Shown: in pieces, positions 1-6,158 of the stretch | Layout of the letters: every line of letters starts with the position of its first letter | Numbering within the stretch: the first letter of the stretch is position 1 | Assembly: GCA_903872875.1 (NCBI GenBank) | Contig: CAIQMJ010000562.1 | Coordinates: 1 to 9,489, forward strand | DNA from: an uncultured Variovorax sp. | GTDB taxonomy: Bacteria; Pseudomonadota; Gammaproteobacteria; Burkholderiales; Burkholderiaceae_C | DNA length: 9,489 nt | Direction: 5' to 3' | Notes under the pieces: model-generated | Database searches by the model: none | What the model was told of the DNA's origin: nothing | Seen by the model: the letters and a program-made list of their open reading frames with translations, nothing else | Position numbers and translations under genes: made by a program

Positions 1-33
1 GGATGACCGGCCGACGGTTCGGGTCTTCAAGTC

Positions 34-597
34 TTAGATCTTGCCGACGAGGTCGAGCGAGGGGGCGAGGGTCTTTTCACCCTCTTCCCACTTGGCCGGG
101 CAGACTTCGCCCGGGTGAGCGGCCACGTACTGGGCGGCCTTGATCTTGCGCAGCAGCTCGATGGCGTTGCGGCCGATGCCTTCGGCGCTGACTTCCATGA
201 ACTGGATGACGCCTTGCGGGTCGACCAGGAAGGTGCCGCGGTCGGCCAGGCCGACGCCCGGACGCATGATCTCGAAGTTGTTGGTCACTTGGCCCGACGG
301 GTCGCCGATCATCGTGTACTTGATCTTGCCGATCGTCTCCGACGAGTCGTGCCAGGCCTTGTGCGTGAAATGGGTGTCGGTCGACACGGAGAAGATCTCC
401 ACGCCGAGCTTCTGGAATTCGGCATAGTGGTCGGCCACGTCGCCCAGTTCGGTCGGGCACACGAAGGTGAAGTCGGCCGGGTAGAAGAAAAAGACCGACC
501 ACTTGCCCTTGGCATCGGCATCGGACACGTCGATGAATTTGCCATCCTTGTAGGCGCTTGCCTTGAAGGGCTTGATTTCGGTATTGATCACGGACAT
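34..597 (-). CDS. ahpC: Alkyl hydroperoxide reductase subunit C (2-Cys peroxiredoxin)
   Basis: This is a cytoplasmic peroxiredoxin that reduces H2O2, organic hydroperoxides and peroxynitrite. The 187-residue length is the normal full length for bacterial AhpC. The peroxidatic cysteine is Cys47 in the motif PADFTFVCPTE (Pro40, Thr44 and Cys47 form the usual PxxxTxxC), the catalytic arginine is Arg120 and the resolving cysteine is Cys166 in GEVCPAKW, so all catalytic residues are present. An AAGGA ribosome site lies a few bases upstream of the ATG, on the minus strand at 605-609. Its usual reductase partner ahpF is not in the window; it may lie beyond position 1, or another thioredoxin-type system may recycle the protein. 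Expression is probably OxyR-controlled, because an OxyR operator abuts the -35 of its promoter. The identification is secure. Confidence 0.97.
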   Translation of the reverse strand: MSVINTEIKPFKASAYKDGKFIDVSDADAKGKWSVFFFYPADFTFVCPTELGDVADHYAEFQKLGVEIFSVSTDTHFTHKAWHDSSETIGKIKYTMIGDPSGQVTNNFEIMRPGVGLADRGTFLVDPQGVIQFMEVSAEGIGRNAIELLRKIKAAQYVAAHPGEVCPAKWEEGEKTLAPSLDLVGKI

Positions 598-642
598 GGT
601 GTTTTCCTTGGCTGTGCAGGTGGATGAAAATTGCGAGTCGTT

Positions 643-670
643 AGTATAACTACCGATTACGACAAATCAA
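643..670 (-). promoter_or_regulatory. Predicted sigma70 promoter of ahpC
   Basis: On the minus strand the -35 is TTGATT (665-670, four of six consensus bases) and the -10 is TATACT (643-648, five of six), with a 16-base spacer. Transcription should start near 635-637, leaving a leader of roughly 40 bases before the ATG. The upstream edge of the -35 touches the OxyR operator, the arrangement expected for OxyR-activated promoters. Confidence 0.7.
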
Positions 671-706
671 TAGTCGTTGACTATCTATTGTATTGCACTG
701 ACCTAT
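670..706. promoter_or_regulatory. OxyR operator, four half-sites
   Basis: The known tetrameric OxyR site is ATAG-N7-CTAT-N7-ATAG-N7-CTAT. Here the sequence reads ATAG (670-673), seven bases, CTAT (681-684), seven bases, ATTG (692-695), seven bases, CTAT (703-706). This matches 15 of 16 core bases with exact spacing over 37 bp. It lies between the divergent ahpC and bfr genes and directly abuts the ahpC -35. Control of ahpC is very likely. An effect on bfr, whose start is about 145 bp away, is possible but not shown. Confidence 0.85.
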
Positions 707-851
707 GTGCGCATACCCGCAAGCGCGTCTTCTCAAGATCAAACACGAACGCCTATCACCCTCACCCGCATGCAGACCAGCAAGGCATGGGTTTGCTTGC
801 AAATGACCCTTTAGCCCTCGGACAATCGCGGTTTCAAAAAGGACAATAACC

Positions 852-1328
852 ATGAAGGGCGACCCCCAAGTCATCGAACATCTGCAGGCGCAGCTCAAGA
901 ACGAGCTGACCGCGATCAACCAGTATTTCCTGCACTACCGGATGCTCAAGCACTGGGGCCTCGACAAGCTGGCGAAGAAGGAATACGAAGAGTCGATCGG
1001 CGAGATGAAGCACGCGGACTGGCTCATGGACCGCATCTTCATGCTGGACGGCCTGCCCAACCTGCAGGACCTTGCCAAACTCAACGTCGGCGAAGACGTG
1101 CCTGAGCTGCTTGCCTGCGACCTGAAGGCCGAATACGGAGCGCAAGCCACCATCAAGGCCGGAATTGCACACTGCGAGACGGTACGCGACTACGTGTCAC
1201 GCGAGCTGCTGCAGAATATCCTCGACGATACCGAGGAACATATCGACTTCCTGGAAACGCAGATCGACCTGATCGACAAGGTCGGCCTGCAGAACTATCA
1301 GCAGTCGCAAATGGGCGAACTCACCTGA
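852..1328 (+). CDS. bfr: Bacterioferritin
   Basis: This is a cytoplasmic heme-containing iron-storage ferritin whose 24-subunit shell oxidises Fe(II) and stores it as mineral. The 158 residues match the usual length, with the typical start MKGDPQVIEHL and a near-canonical C-terminal segment. Visible ferroxidase-site residues are Glu18, Tyr25, Glu51, His54, Glu94 and His130, and Met52 is the inter-subunit heme ligand. The position matching E. coli Glu127 is threonine (local sequence DDTEEH), so one expected di-iron ligand is substituted. I recall the same DTEEH form in other betaproteobacterial bacterioferritins, so it is probably a lineage variant and not damage. An AAGGA ribosome site (839-843) precedes the ATG by eight bases. 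No bacterioferritin-associated ferredoxin gene is nearby. The gene stands alone and ends at an intrinsic terminator. Confidence 0.96.
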   Translation: MKGDPQVIEHLQAQLKNELTAINQYFLHYRMLKHWGLDKLAKKEYEESIGEMKHADWLMDRIFMLDGLPNLQDLAKLNVGEDVPELLACDLKAEYGAQATIKAGIAHCETVRDYVSRELLQNILDDTEEHIDFLETQIDLIDKVGLQNYQQSQMGELT

Positions 1329-1350
1329 GCGCGGACTCTCCCAACGATTC

Positions 1351-1379
1351 AAAAAGGGGCCTGAGGGTCCCTTTTTTTT
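1351..1379 (+). terminator. Intrinsic terminator of bfr
   Basis: GGGGCC (1356-1361) pairs with GGTCCC (1366-1371) around the loop TGAG, with one G-U pair. The stem is extended by five upstream A residues facing a run of eight T residues (1372-1379). It begins 22 bases after the bfr stop codon. It separates bfr transcriptionally from the following operon. Confidence 0.9.
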
Positions 1380-1476
1380 CTTTACCGAACTTCACACGCT
1401 ATCGATTCAGGAGCAGTGAAGCGAGTCTTTGCATGTTGTTCAGCACCTATCGACGCTTTTCATCACGAACCACAAA

Positions 1477-1491
1477 TAACATTAATTCTCA
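1477..1491 (+). promoter_or_regulatory. Degenerate Fur-like box upstream of the PepSY operon
   Basis: TAACATT-A-ATTCTCA matches the 7-1-7 Fur consensus TGATAAT-N-ATTATCA at 10 of 14 positions. The right half is good (6 of 7) and the left half is poor (4 of 7). It lies 27 bp upstream of the first operon gene, in the only AT-rich patch of this spacer, just ahead of a possible -10 element. Iron control of the operon fits its content, but the box alone is weak evidence. Confidence 0.5.
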
Positions 1492-1501
1492 TTCGAGCCG
1501 C

Positions 1502-1507
1502 TAGAAT
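1502..1507 (+). promoter_or_regulatory. Possible -10 element, TAGAAT, close to the start codon
   Basis: TAGAAT matches the -10 consensus at five of six positions and lies 11 bases before the ATG at 1519. No good -35 is visible at 16-18 bases upstream; that region overlaps the Fur-like box. If used, transcription would begin about five bases before the ATG and give a nearly leaderless message, which fits the absence of a ribosome site there. Confidence 0.35.
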
Positions 1508-1518
1508 CCGCGGCGCCG

Positions 1519-2166
1519 ATGACCGCAACCTCCACCGACAACCGCCGACGTGCCTACTGGCTCAAAACCCTGCACGAGTGGCACTGGGTCAGTTCCGCCA
1601 TCTGCCTGATCGGCATGATCCTGTTCAGCGTGACCGGCTTCACCCTGAATCATGCGGGGCAGATCGAAGCCAAGCCCGATACCACCCATCTGCGCGCAAC
1701 GATCGACGATGCGTTGCGCGCGCAGTTGGAAAAGCAGCAGCCCGCGGTGAAGTCCCAGCGAAAGGGACGCGCACCGTTGTCGACGGAGTTGCAAGCCTGG
1801 GTGAAGACACACTGGGCCATCGACACGACCGGCCGCGAAGCCGAATGGTCAGACGACGAGATCTATCTCTCTCTGCCGCGCCCGGGCGGCGACGCGTGGC
1901 TGCGGTTGAACCTGGGCGACGGCGAGATCGAGTACGAGCGCACCGACCGCGGCTGGATCTCCTATCTCAATGACCTGCACAAAGGCCGCAACACCGGCGC
2001 TGCCTGGAGCTGGTTCATCGATGTCTTCGCTGCCGCGGCCATGATCTTCTCGATCACCGGACTCTTCATTCTCAAGATGCATGCGGGCAACCGCCCCTTC
2101 ACATGGCCGATGGTCGGCATGGGGCTGGTGATCCCGGTTCTGCTGGCCTTGCTGTTCATCCACTAG
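1519..2166 (+). CDS. PepSY-associated transmembrane protein, putative heme-binding membrane electron carrier
   Basis: This is an inner-membrane protein of 215 residues. Its order is a basic N-terminus (RRRAYW), TM1 about 24-45, a periplasmic loop about 46-160, TM2 about 163-186 and TM3 about 195-214. By the positive-inside rule the N-terminus is cytoplasmic. His19 and His22 (LHEWHW) and His188 (LKMH) fall near the cytoplasmic side. His45 (TLNH) and His154 (NDLHKGRNTG) fall near the periplasmic side. These suit two bis-histidine heme b sites stacked across the membrane. LHEWHW, TGFxLNH and LHKGRNTG are typical of the PepSY_TM family, whose member FoxB is a siderophore reductase in Pseudomonas. 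As first gene of the operon it probably carries electrons from the cytoplasmic flavoreductase to the periplasmic flavoprotein. No ribosome site is visible before the ATG. The family call is firm; the heme wiring is inferred. Confidence 0.88.
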   Translation: MTATSTDNRRRAYWLKTLHEWHWVSSAICLIGMILFSVTGFTLNHAGQIEAKPDTTHLRATIDDALRAQLEKQQPAVKSQRKGRAPLSTELQAWVKTHWAIDTTGREAEWSDDEIYLSLPRPGGDAWLRLNLGDGEIEYERTDRGWISYLNDLHKGRNTGAAWSWFIDVFAAAAMIFSITGLFILKMHAGNRPFTWPMVGMGLVIPVLLALLFIH

Positions 2167-2180
2167 TCACTCATCAGAAA

Positions 2181-2184
2181 GAGG
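2181..2184 (+). promoter_or_regulatory. Ribosome site that supports the GTG start of the DUF2271 gene
   Basis: GAGG, in the context AGAAAGAGG, ends seven bases before the GTG at 2192. A GTG start here gives a complete signal peptide. Confidence 0.7.
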
Positions 2185-2191
2185 TCTCTTC

Positions 2192-2725
2192 GTGCAAGTT
2201 CGTTATTCGCTCGCAATCCCGGCGCTCGCCGCCCTGTTCGGCGGCCCGGCATTTTCGGCCGGTGTTGGCGTGAGCATCGAGGTGCCGCGCCTCAGCGGAG
2301 CGGAATACCACCGTCCTTATGTGGCGGCCTGGATCGAACGCGCCGACAACTCGGTCGCCAGCACGGTCGCCGTCTGGTACGACATTCGCACACGCACCAA
2401 CAATCCTGAAGGCGAAGGCACCAAGTGGCTCAAGGATTTGCGCCAGTGGTGGCGCCGCACCGGTCGTGAACTGCAGATGCCGGTCGACGGCATCAGCGGC
2501 GCCACCAAGCCGGTCGGCAAACATCAGATCAGCCTGACCGAAGGCTCGGCTGCACTGCCGAAGCTCGCGCCCGGCGCCTACAAGTTCGTCGTAGAAGCGG
2601 CCCGCGAGGCGGGGGGCCGTGAAGTGGTGACCGTGCCGTTCCAGTGGCCCCCCACCGGCGCGGCACAAGTCACCGCCACAGGCAGCAGCGAACTCGGCGA
2701 AATCAAGCTCGACTTCAAGCCCTGA
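2192..2725 (+). CDS. Exported DUF2271 protein, predicted covalently flavinylated periplasmic electron carrier
   Basis: This 177-residue protein has an N-terminal Sec signal (hydrophobic stretch about 6-20, cleavage probably after Ser22 or Ala23), no lipobox and no other membrane segment. The conserved DUF2271 start YHRPYVAAWIE lies at 39-49 and a tryptophan-rich stretch (KWLKDLRQWWRRTGR) at 78-92. Residues 99-105 read DGISGAT, which fits the ApbE flavinylation consensus Dxx(S/T)GAT; the acceptor would be Thr105 (codon 2504-2506). An apbE gene lies two genes downstream in the same operon, so the enzyme and its likely substrate are encoded together. The probable role is a periplasmic FMN carrier between the PepSY membrane protein and an external acceptor such as a ferric siderophore. 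Spacing from the previous stop is 25 bases. The motif is directly visible; the acceptor and partner roles are inferred. Confidence 0.87.
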   Translation: MQVRYSLAIPALAALFGGPAFSAGVGVSIEVPRLSGAEYHRPYVAAWIERADNSVASTVAVWYDIRTRTNNPEGEGTKWLKDLRQWWRRTGRELQMPVDGISGATKPVGKHQISLTEGSAALPKLAPGAYKFVVEAAREAGGREVVTVPFQWPPTGAAQVTATGSSELGEIKLDFKP

Positions 2726-2773
2726 CACCCATCCGCTCATCCGAAGGTCCGAAGCCATTCACAGGAGTCCGCC

Positions 2774-3580
2774 ATGAAATCTTCCATCCGTATCGCCGCG
2801 CTCACGGCCGCTCTCGTTGCAGTCCTGGGCACCGCTCACGCCCACAATGCCTGGATCCTGCCCTCGACCACCGTGCTGTCGAAAGCGGACACGATCACGA
2901 TCGATGCAGCCGTCTCGAACGATCTGTTTGTCGCGAACCACGCCGCCTTGCGCCTGGACGGCCTGCAGATCACCGCACCGGACGGCAGCACCGTGAAGGC
3001 CGAATCCGAAACCAAGCTGAAGCAGCGCAGCGTATTCGACCTGAGCATCGTGCAGCCAGGTACCTACCGCATCGCCGTGATCAACGGTGGCGCCTTCGCC
3101 AGTTGGAAAGACAAGGCGACCGGTCAGCAGAAGCGCGCCCGAGGTACGCCGGAGACGATCGGCAAGGAGATTCCCGCGGACGCCACCGATGTCGTCGTCA
3201 CGCAATCGTCAGGCCGCATTGAAACCTTCGTGACCATGGGCAAGCCCTCGGTGATCAAGCCGATCGGCCAGGGGCTGGAACTGATCTCGACCGGCAGCCC
3301 GACCGACCTGGTGAAGGGTGAAAAGGCCACGTTCACCTTGCTGGTGGATGGCCAAGCGGCCAAGGACCTCGAAGTCACCGTGACGCAAGGCGACACGCAG
3401 TACCGCGATGCTCTGGCGGAACTGAAGCTCAAGACCGACGACAAGGGTCAGTTCAGCGTGACCTGGCCCGTTGCAGGCATGTACTACCTCGATGCCAGCA
3501 CGAAGGACAACAAGACCACTTTGCCGCAGGCCAAGGAGCGACGCCTGAGCTACGCAGCGACGCTGCAAGTGCTGCCCTGA
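2774..3580 (+). CDS. Exported DUF4198 protein, putative periplasmic metal-binding component
   Basis: This 268-residue protein has a classic Sec signal peptide (KSSIRIAALTAALVAVLG) and an AHA cleavage motif at 21-23, so the mature protein should begin with His24 (HNAWILPS). DUF4198 proteins are periplasmic beta-rich proteins, some tied to nickel or other metal uptake, and the Hxxx(W/L)xxP start is typical. The rest looks like two beta-sandwich parts. The first covers about 24-150; the second, about 160-265, includes TDDKGQFSVTWPVAGMYYLDAS, which resembles an Ig/carboxypeptidase-regulatory-like fold. An AGGAG ribosome site (2763-2767) precedes the ATG by six bases. It sits between the flavinylated protein and apbE, so it may bind released iron or help dock the siderophore. 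No catalytic motif is evident and the exact function is unknown. Confidence 0.85.
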   Translation: MKSSIRIAALTAALVAVLGTAHAHNAWILPSTTVLSKADTITIDAAVSNDLFVANHAALRLDGLQITAPDGSTVKAESETKLKQRSVFDLSIVQPGTYRIAVINGGAFASWKDKATGQQKRARGTPETIGKEIPADATDVVVTQSSGRIETFVTMGKPSVIKPIGQGLELISTGSPTDLVKGEKATFTLLVDGQAAKDLEVTVTQGDTQYRDALAELKLKTDDKGQFSVTWPVAGMYYLDASTKDNKTTLPQAKERRLSYAATLQVLP

Positions 3581-3591
3581 GTCCCTGGATC

Positions 3592-3595
3592 GGAG
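3592..3595 (+). promoter_or_regulatory. Ribosome site that supports the GTG start of apbE
   Basis: GGAG ends eight bases before the GTG at 3604. The frame stays open upstream back to a stop at 3319-3321 but has no ATG or GTG there, so no earlier start could supply a signal peptide. Confidence 0.65.
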
Positions 3596-3603
3596 TTGCA
3601 CCG

Positions 3604-4608
3604 GTGCGCCCCTCTTTCGCCACCTGGCGCGCTGGTGGCTATGCGAACACGGCCGTGCCTCGGCCGGCGGACCCCAGCCGCCTGCAGAAGCTGGCCGGCC
3701 GCACCATGGGGACGACCTGGTCACTGGCCTTCGACAATCCGGCGATGCATCCGCACGACGCCGTACTTGCCACAGTCAACGAGACGCTGGGCAAGGTGAT
3801 CGCTCAGATGAGCACCTGGGACGCCGCGTCGGACATCAGCCGCTACAACCGGGCGCAGGCAGGCAGCCGGCACGTTGTGCCGGACGACTTCGCGCGGGTG
3901 CTGGGCTGTGCGCTTCAATGGGCCGAAGCCAGCGGCGGTGCAATCGATCCCACAGTCGGCTCGCTGGTGGCCTTGTGGGGCTTCGGTGCGCACGCCCGCG
4001 CCATCTCCGCCGAGCCCAGTGCTGCGGCACTGGCCGATGCGAAATCACGCACGGGGTGGAAGCGACTCGCCTTCGCCCCTGACGCACGGACGATCACACA
4101 GCCCGGCGGGCTGTCCCTCGATTTTTCAGGGGTCGCCAAGGGCTTTGCCGTCGACCAGGTAGCCGAGACCCTTCTGACGTTGGGCTTGCGCGATTTCCTG
4201 GTGGAAATCGGTGGTGAGTTGCGCGGAGTCGGTGTCCGACCTGGCGGGCAGGCCTGGCGCGTGCGCATCGACATCGCCGACGACGCCTTGCCGCCGGTGG
4301 CCTTGACGGGCATGTCCATCGCCACCTCCGGCGACCGATGGCACGTCCATGAACAGGGCGGACGCTGCTGGTCGCACACCATCGACCCGCGCAACGGCAA
4401 GCCGTTGCCCGCAACCTTGGCATCCGTCACCGCGCTTCATCCGCAATGCATGCATGCCGACGCACTGGCAACTGCGCTCATGGTGCTCGGCGCGACCGAC
4501 GGCCCCGCATTCGCGGAACGTCATCGGATCGCGGCGGTCTTCGTGCGTCGCAATGGCGAAACCCAACAAGTCCTCGCAACCAAAGCCTGGCGTGCGCTCT
4601 CGGCATGA
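3604..4608 (+). CDS. apbE: FAD:protein FMN transferase (ApbE family)
   Basis: This enzyme transfers FMN from FAD to a threonine of a target protein through a phosphodiester bond, using Mg2+. All family blocks are present in the 334 residues: RTMGTTW (33-39), MSTWDAASDISRYN (69-82), DPTVGSLVALWGFG (115-128), LDFSGVAKGFAVD (172-184), EIGGE (201-205), ATSGD (240-244), SHTIDPRNGKPLP (257-269) and ADALATAL (285-292), where Asp286 and Thr290 are the expected metal ligands. The likely substrate is the DUF2271 protein of the same operon. Unusually for an enzyme that modifies an exported target, no signal peptide or lipobox is visible: the first 32 residues are polar and basic, with only short hydrophobic patches. 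It may act in the cytoplasm before export or reach the periplasm by another route. The family is certain; the substrate is inferred from context. Confidence 0.94.
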   Translation: MRPSFATWRAGGYANTAVPRPADPSRLQKLAGRTMGTTWSLAFDNPAMHPHDAVLATVNETLGKVIAQMSTWDAASDISRYNRAQAGSRHVVPDDFARVLGCALQWAEASGGAIDPTVGSLVALWGFGAHARAISAEPSAAALADAKSRTGWKRLAFAPDARTITQPGGLSLDFSGVAKGFAVDQVAETLLTLGLRDFLVEIGGELRGVGVRPGGQAWRVRIDIADDALPPVALTGMSIATSGDRWHVHEQGGRCWSHTIDPRNGKPLPATLASVTALHPQCMHADALATALMVLGATDGPAFAERHRIAAVFVRRNGETQQVLATKAWRALSA

Positions 4609-4653
4609 CGCCACGCACCATTCGTTCATGTAGCCTCCCGACCGACACGATCG

Positions 4654-6024
4654 ATGACTGAGCCTTACTTCCGCATGCTGGTGGCGGGCCTCGTGGTTCT
4701 CGCCTACAGCGCGCTGTGCCTGGCCATCTATCTGCGCGAACGCCGTCGGCAGACGGCCAACGCGAACGTCGCTGCAGCGCTGGCAGGAAGCGGCGACCAG
4801 CCACCCGTCCTGGTGTCCTTCGCCAGCCAGACCGGACAGGCGGAGTCCATCGCCTGGCAGACCGCAAGGGCCCTGCATTCCACCGGCGTGCCGGTGCGTG
4901 TCATGCCGCTGAACGACCTCGATGCGCCAACGCTGGTTGCTGCCCAGCGCGCGCTTTTCGTCGTCAGCACCTACGGTGAAGGCGATGCACCCGACAGCGC
5001 AAGCCTTTTCGCCGAACGAGCGATGGGCAAACCGATGCAGTTGTCCATGCTGCGCTATGCGGTGCTGGCGCTCGGCGATCGCCAATATGCACAGTTCTGC
5101 GGCTTTGGGCGCGCGCTCGACGAATGGCTTCAAGCCAGCGGCGCGGTCGCGTCGGAACCGCGTATCGAAGTCGACAACGGTGACCCCGCCGCACTCGCCC
5201 AATGGCACGCCTCCTGGGGCGGCGATCGCGCAACCGCAGCGGCATCCGATGACGGCCCTTCCGCAGCCTTCTCGCCTTGGCAGCTCGTGCGCCGTGAGTT
5301 GCTCAACCCTGGCAGCCAGGGTGGCCCGGTCTATCACCTCGGTCTGCGGCCACCGACGGGCGTGGAAGCGATATGGCAATCGGGCGACCTGGTGCAAGTG
5401 GCACTGGCGAGCGATCCGAAACGGCCGCGTGACTATTCCATCGCGTCCATTCCTGAGGATGGAGAAGTCCAGTTGCTCGTGCGGCAGGAGCGTCACCCCG
5501 ACGGCACACTCGGCGCGGCATCGGGTTTGCTCACGTCGACGCTGGCGCTTGGCGACTCCGTGGCGCTGCGCGTGCGGCCGCACCGTAATTTCCGTCTCGA
5601 CGGCAACCTCGAGCGGCCGCTGATCCTTATCGGCAACGGAACCGGGCTGGCCGGCCTGCGTGCCCATCTCCGCGCCAGGGCAGCTGCCCACCAGCACGAG
5701 AACTGGCTGGTCTTCGGCGAACGGCAGGCCGCGCATGACTATTTCTGCCGCGATGAACTGGACGCATGGCGGGCCTCCGGAATGTTGCAACGGCTCGATA
5801 TGGTGTTCTCGCGCGACCGGCATGAGCCGACCTATGTGCAACATCGACTGCTGCAGGCGACCGACGCGTTCCAGGCATGGCTAGCGCGCGGTGCCGCAGT
5901 CTATGTGTGTGGCAGCCTGCAAGGGATGGCGAGCGGCGTCGATGCCGCATTGCGCCAGATCGCCGGCGAAGCCCTCGTGCGTGAACTCATCCGCAGTGGC
6001 CGCTACCGCCGTGATGTCTATTGA
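4654..6024 (+). CDS. Membrane-anchored diflavin reductase (flavodoxin + ferredoxin-NADP reductase domains)
   Basis: The domain order over 456 residues is as follows. One TM helix (about 7-27) is followed by RERRR, so the rest should be cytoplasmic. A flavodoxin domain (about 50-190) has the FMN loop SQTGQAE (58-64), STYGEGDAPDS (105-115) and LGDRQYAQFCGFG (140-152). An FAD-binding domain (about 205-318) has RPRDYS (257-262). An NADP-binding domain (about 320-456) has GNGTGLAGLR (327-336), VFGER (353-357), YVCGS (417-421) and the typical C-terminus RYRRDVY. This is the cytochrome P450 reductase/CysJ architecture. It should pass NAD(P)H electrons through FAD and FMN to a one-electron acceptor, most likely the heme of the PepSY protein in this operon. 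In related systems the PepSY and reductase parts are fused; here they are separate. A sulfite reductase alpha role is unlikely because no cysI is present and the protein is membrane-anchored. Confidence 0.9.
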   Translation: MTEPYFRMLVAGLVVLAYSALCLAIYLRERRRQTANANVAAALAGSGDQPPVLVSFASQTGQAESIAWQTARALHSTGVPVRVMPLNDLDAPTLVAAQRALFVVSTYGEGDAPDSASLFAERAMGKPMQLSMLRYAVLALGDRQYAQFCGFGRALDEWLQASGAVASEPRIEVDNGDPAALAQWHASWGGDRATAAASDDGPSAAFSPWQLVRRELLNPGSQGGPVYHLGLRPPTGVEAIWQSGDLVQVALASDPKRPRDYSIASIPEDGEVQLLVRQERHPDGTLGAASGLLTSTLALGDSVALRVRPHRNFRLDGNLERPLILIGNGTGLAGLRAHLRARAAAHQHENWLVFGERQAAHDYFCRDELDAWRASGMLQRLDMVFSRDRHEPTYVQHRLLQATDAFQAWLARGAAVYVCGSLQGMASGVDAALRQIAGEALVRELIRSGRYRRDVY

Positions 6025-6036
6025 CCATCGCCGGAA

Positions 6037-6066
6037 CGCCAACTCCATCGGCGCATGGAGGTGGCG
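6037..6066 (+). terminator. Strong hairpin at the operon end, no T tract
   Basis: CGCCAACTCCAT (6037-6048) and ATGGAGGTGGCG (6055-6066) are complementary at 11 of 12 positions around a six-base loop. It starts 13 bases after the reductase stop codon. No run of T follows, so it is not a standard intrinsic terminator. It may protect the 3' end of the operon message or act with Rho. Confidence 0.5.
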
Positions 6067-6158
6067 GCCAAGCGCCCGCATCCGATCGCTGCCTCGCGCT
6101 GGTACCTTGGCCCGAGGGCGTCCGACAGTTGCCGTACCGCAACATCTGGTGGAAATTT

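Noticed and set aside
678..709. Plus-strand promoter for bfr using TTGACT near 678
   Set aside because: The -35 is good, but no acceptable -10 lies at 16-18 bases. The nearest TATGTG is 20 bases away, so the bfr promoter was left uncalled.
631..849. Small 72-codon frame in the ahpC-bfr spacer
   Set aside because: It overlaps the OxyR operator and the ahpC promoter, has no ribosome site and shows no recognisable protein feature.
1390..1421. Inverted repeat CTTCAC / GTGAAG in the spacer after bfr
   Set aside because: Only six bases per arm with a 20-base gap; this is expected by chance and has no supporting context.
1416..1973. A 185-codon plus-strand frame overlapping the PepSY gene
   Set aside because: It is out of frame with the PepSY gene, which has clear membrane segments and family motifs. 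Its arginine-rich translation is typical of a shadow frame.
4126..5844. A 572-codon open frame on the minus strand
   Set aside because: It lies wholly antisense to apbE and the reductase, both of which have full sets of family motifs. Its translation has no recognisable domain and a composition typical of antisense frames in GC-rich DNA.
4654..6024. Reading the reductase as sulfite reductase alpha subunit (cysJ)
   Set aside because: The domain order is similar, but it has an N-terminal membrane anchor, no cysI neighbour and a flavin/iron operon context.
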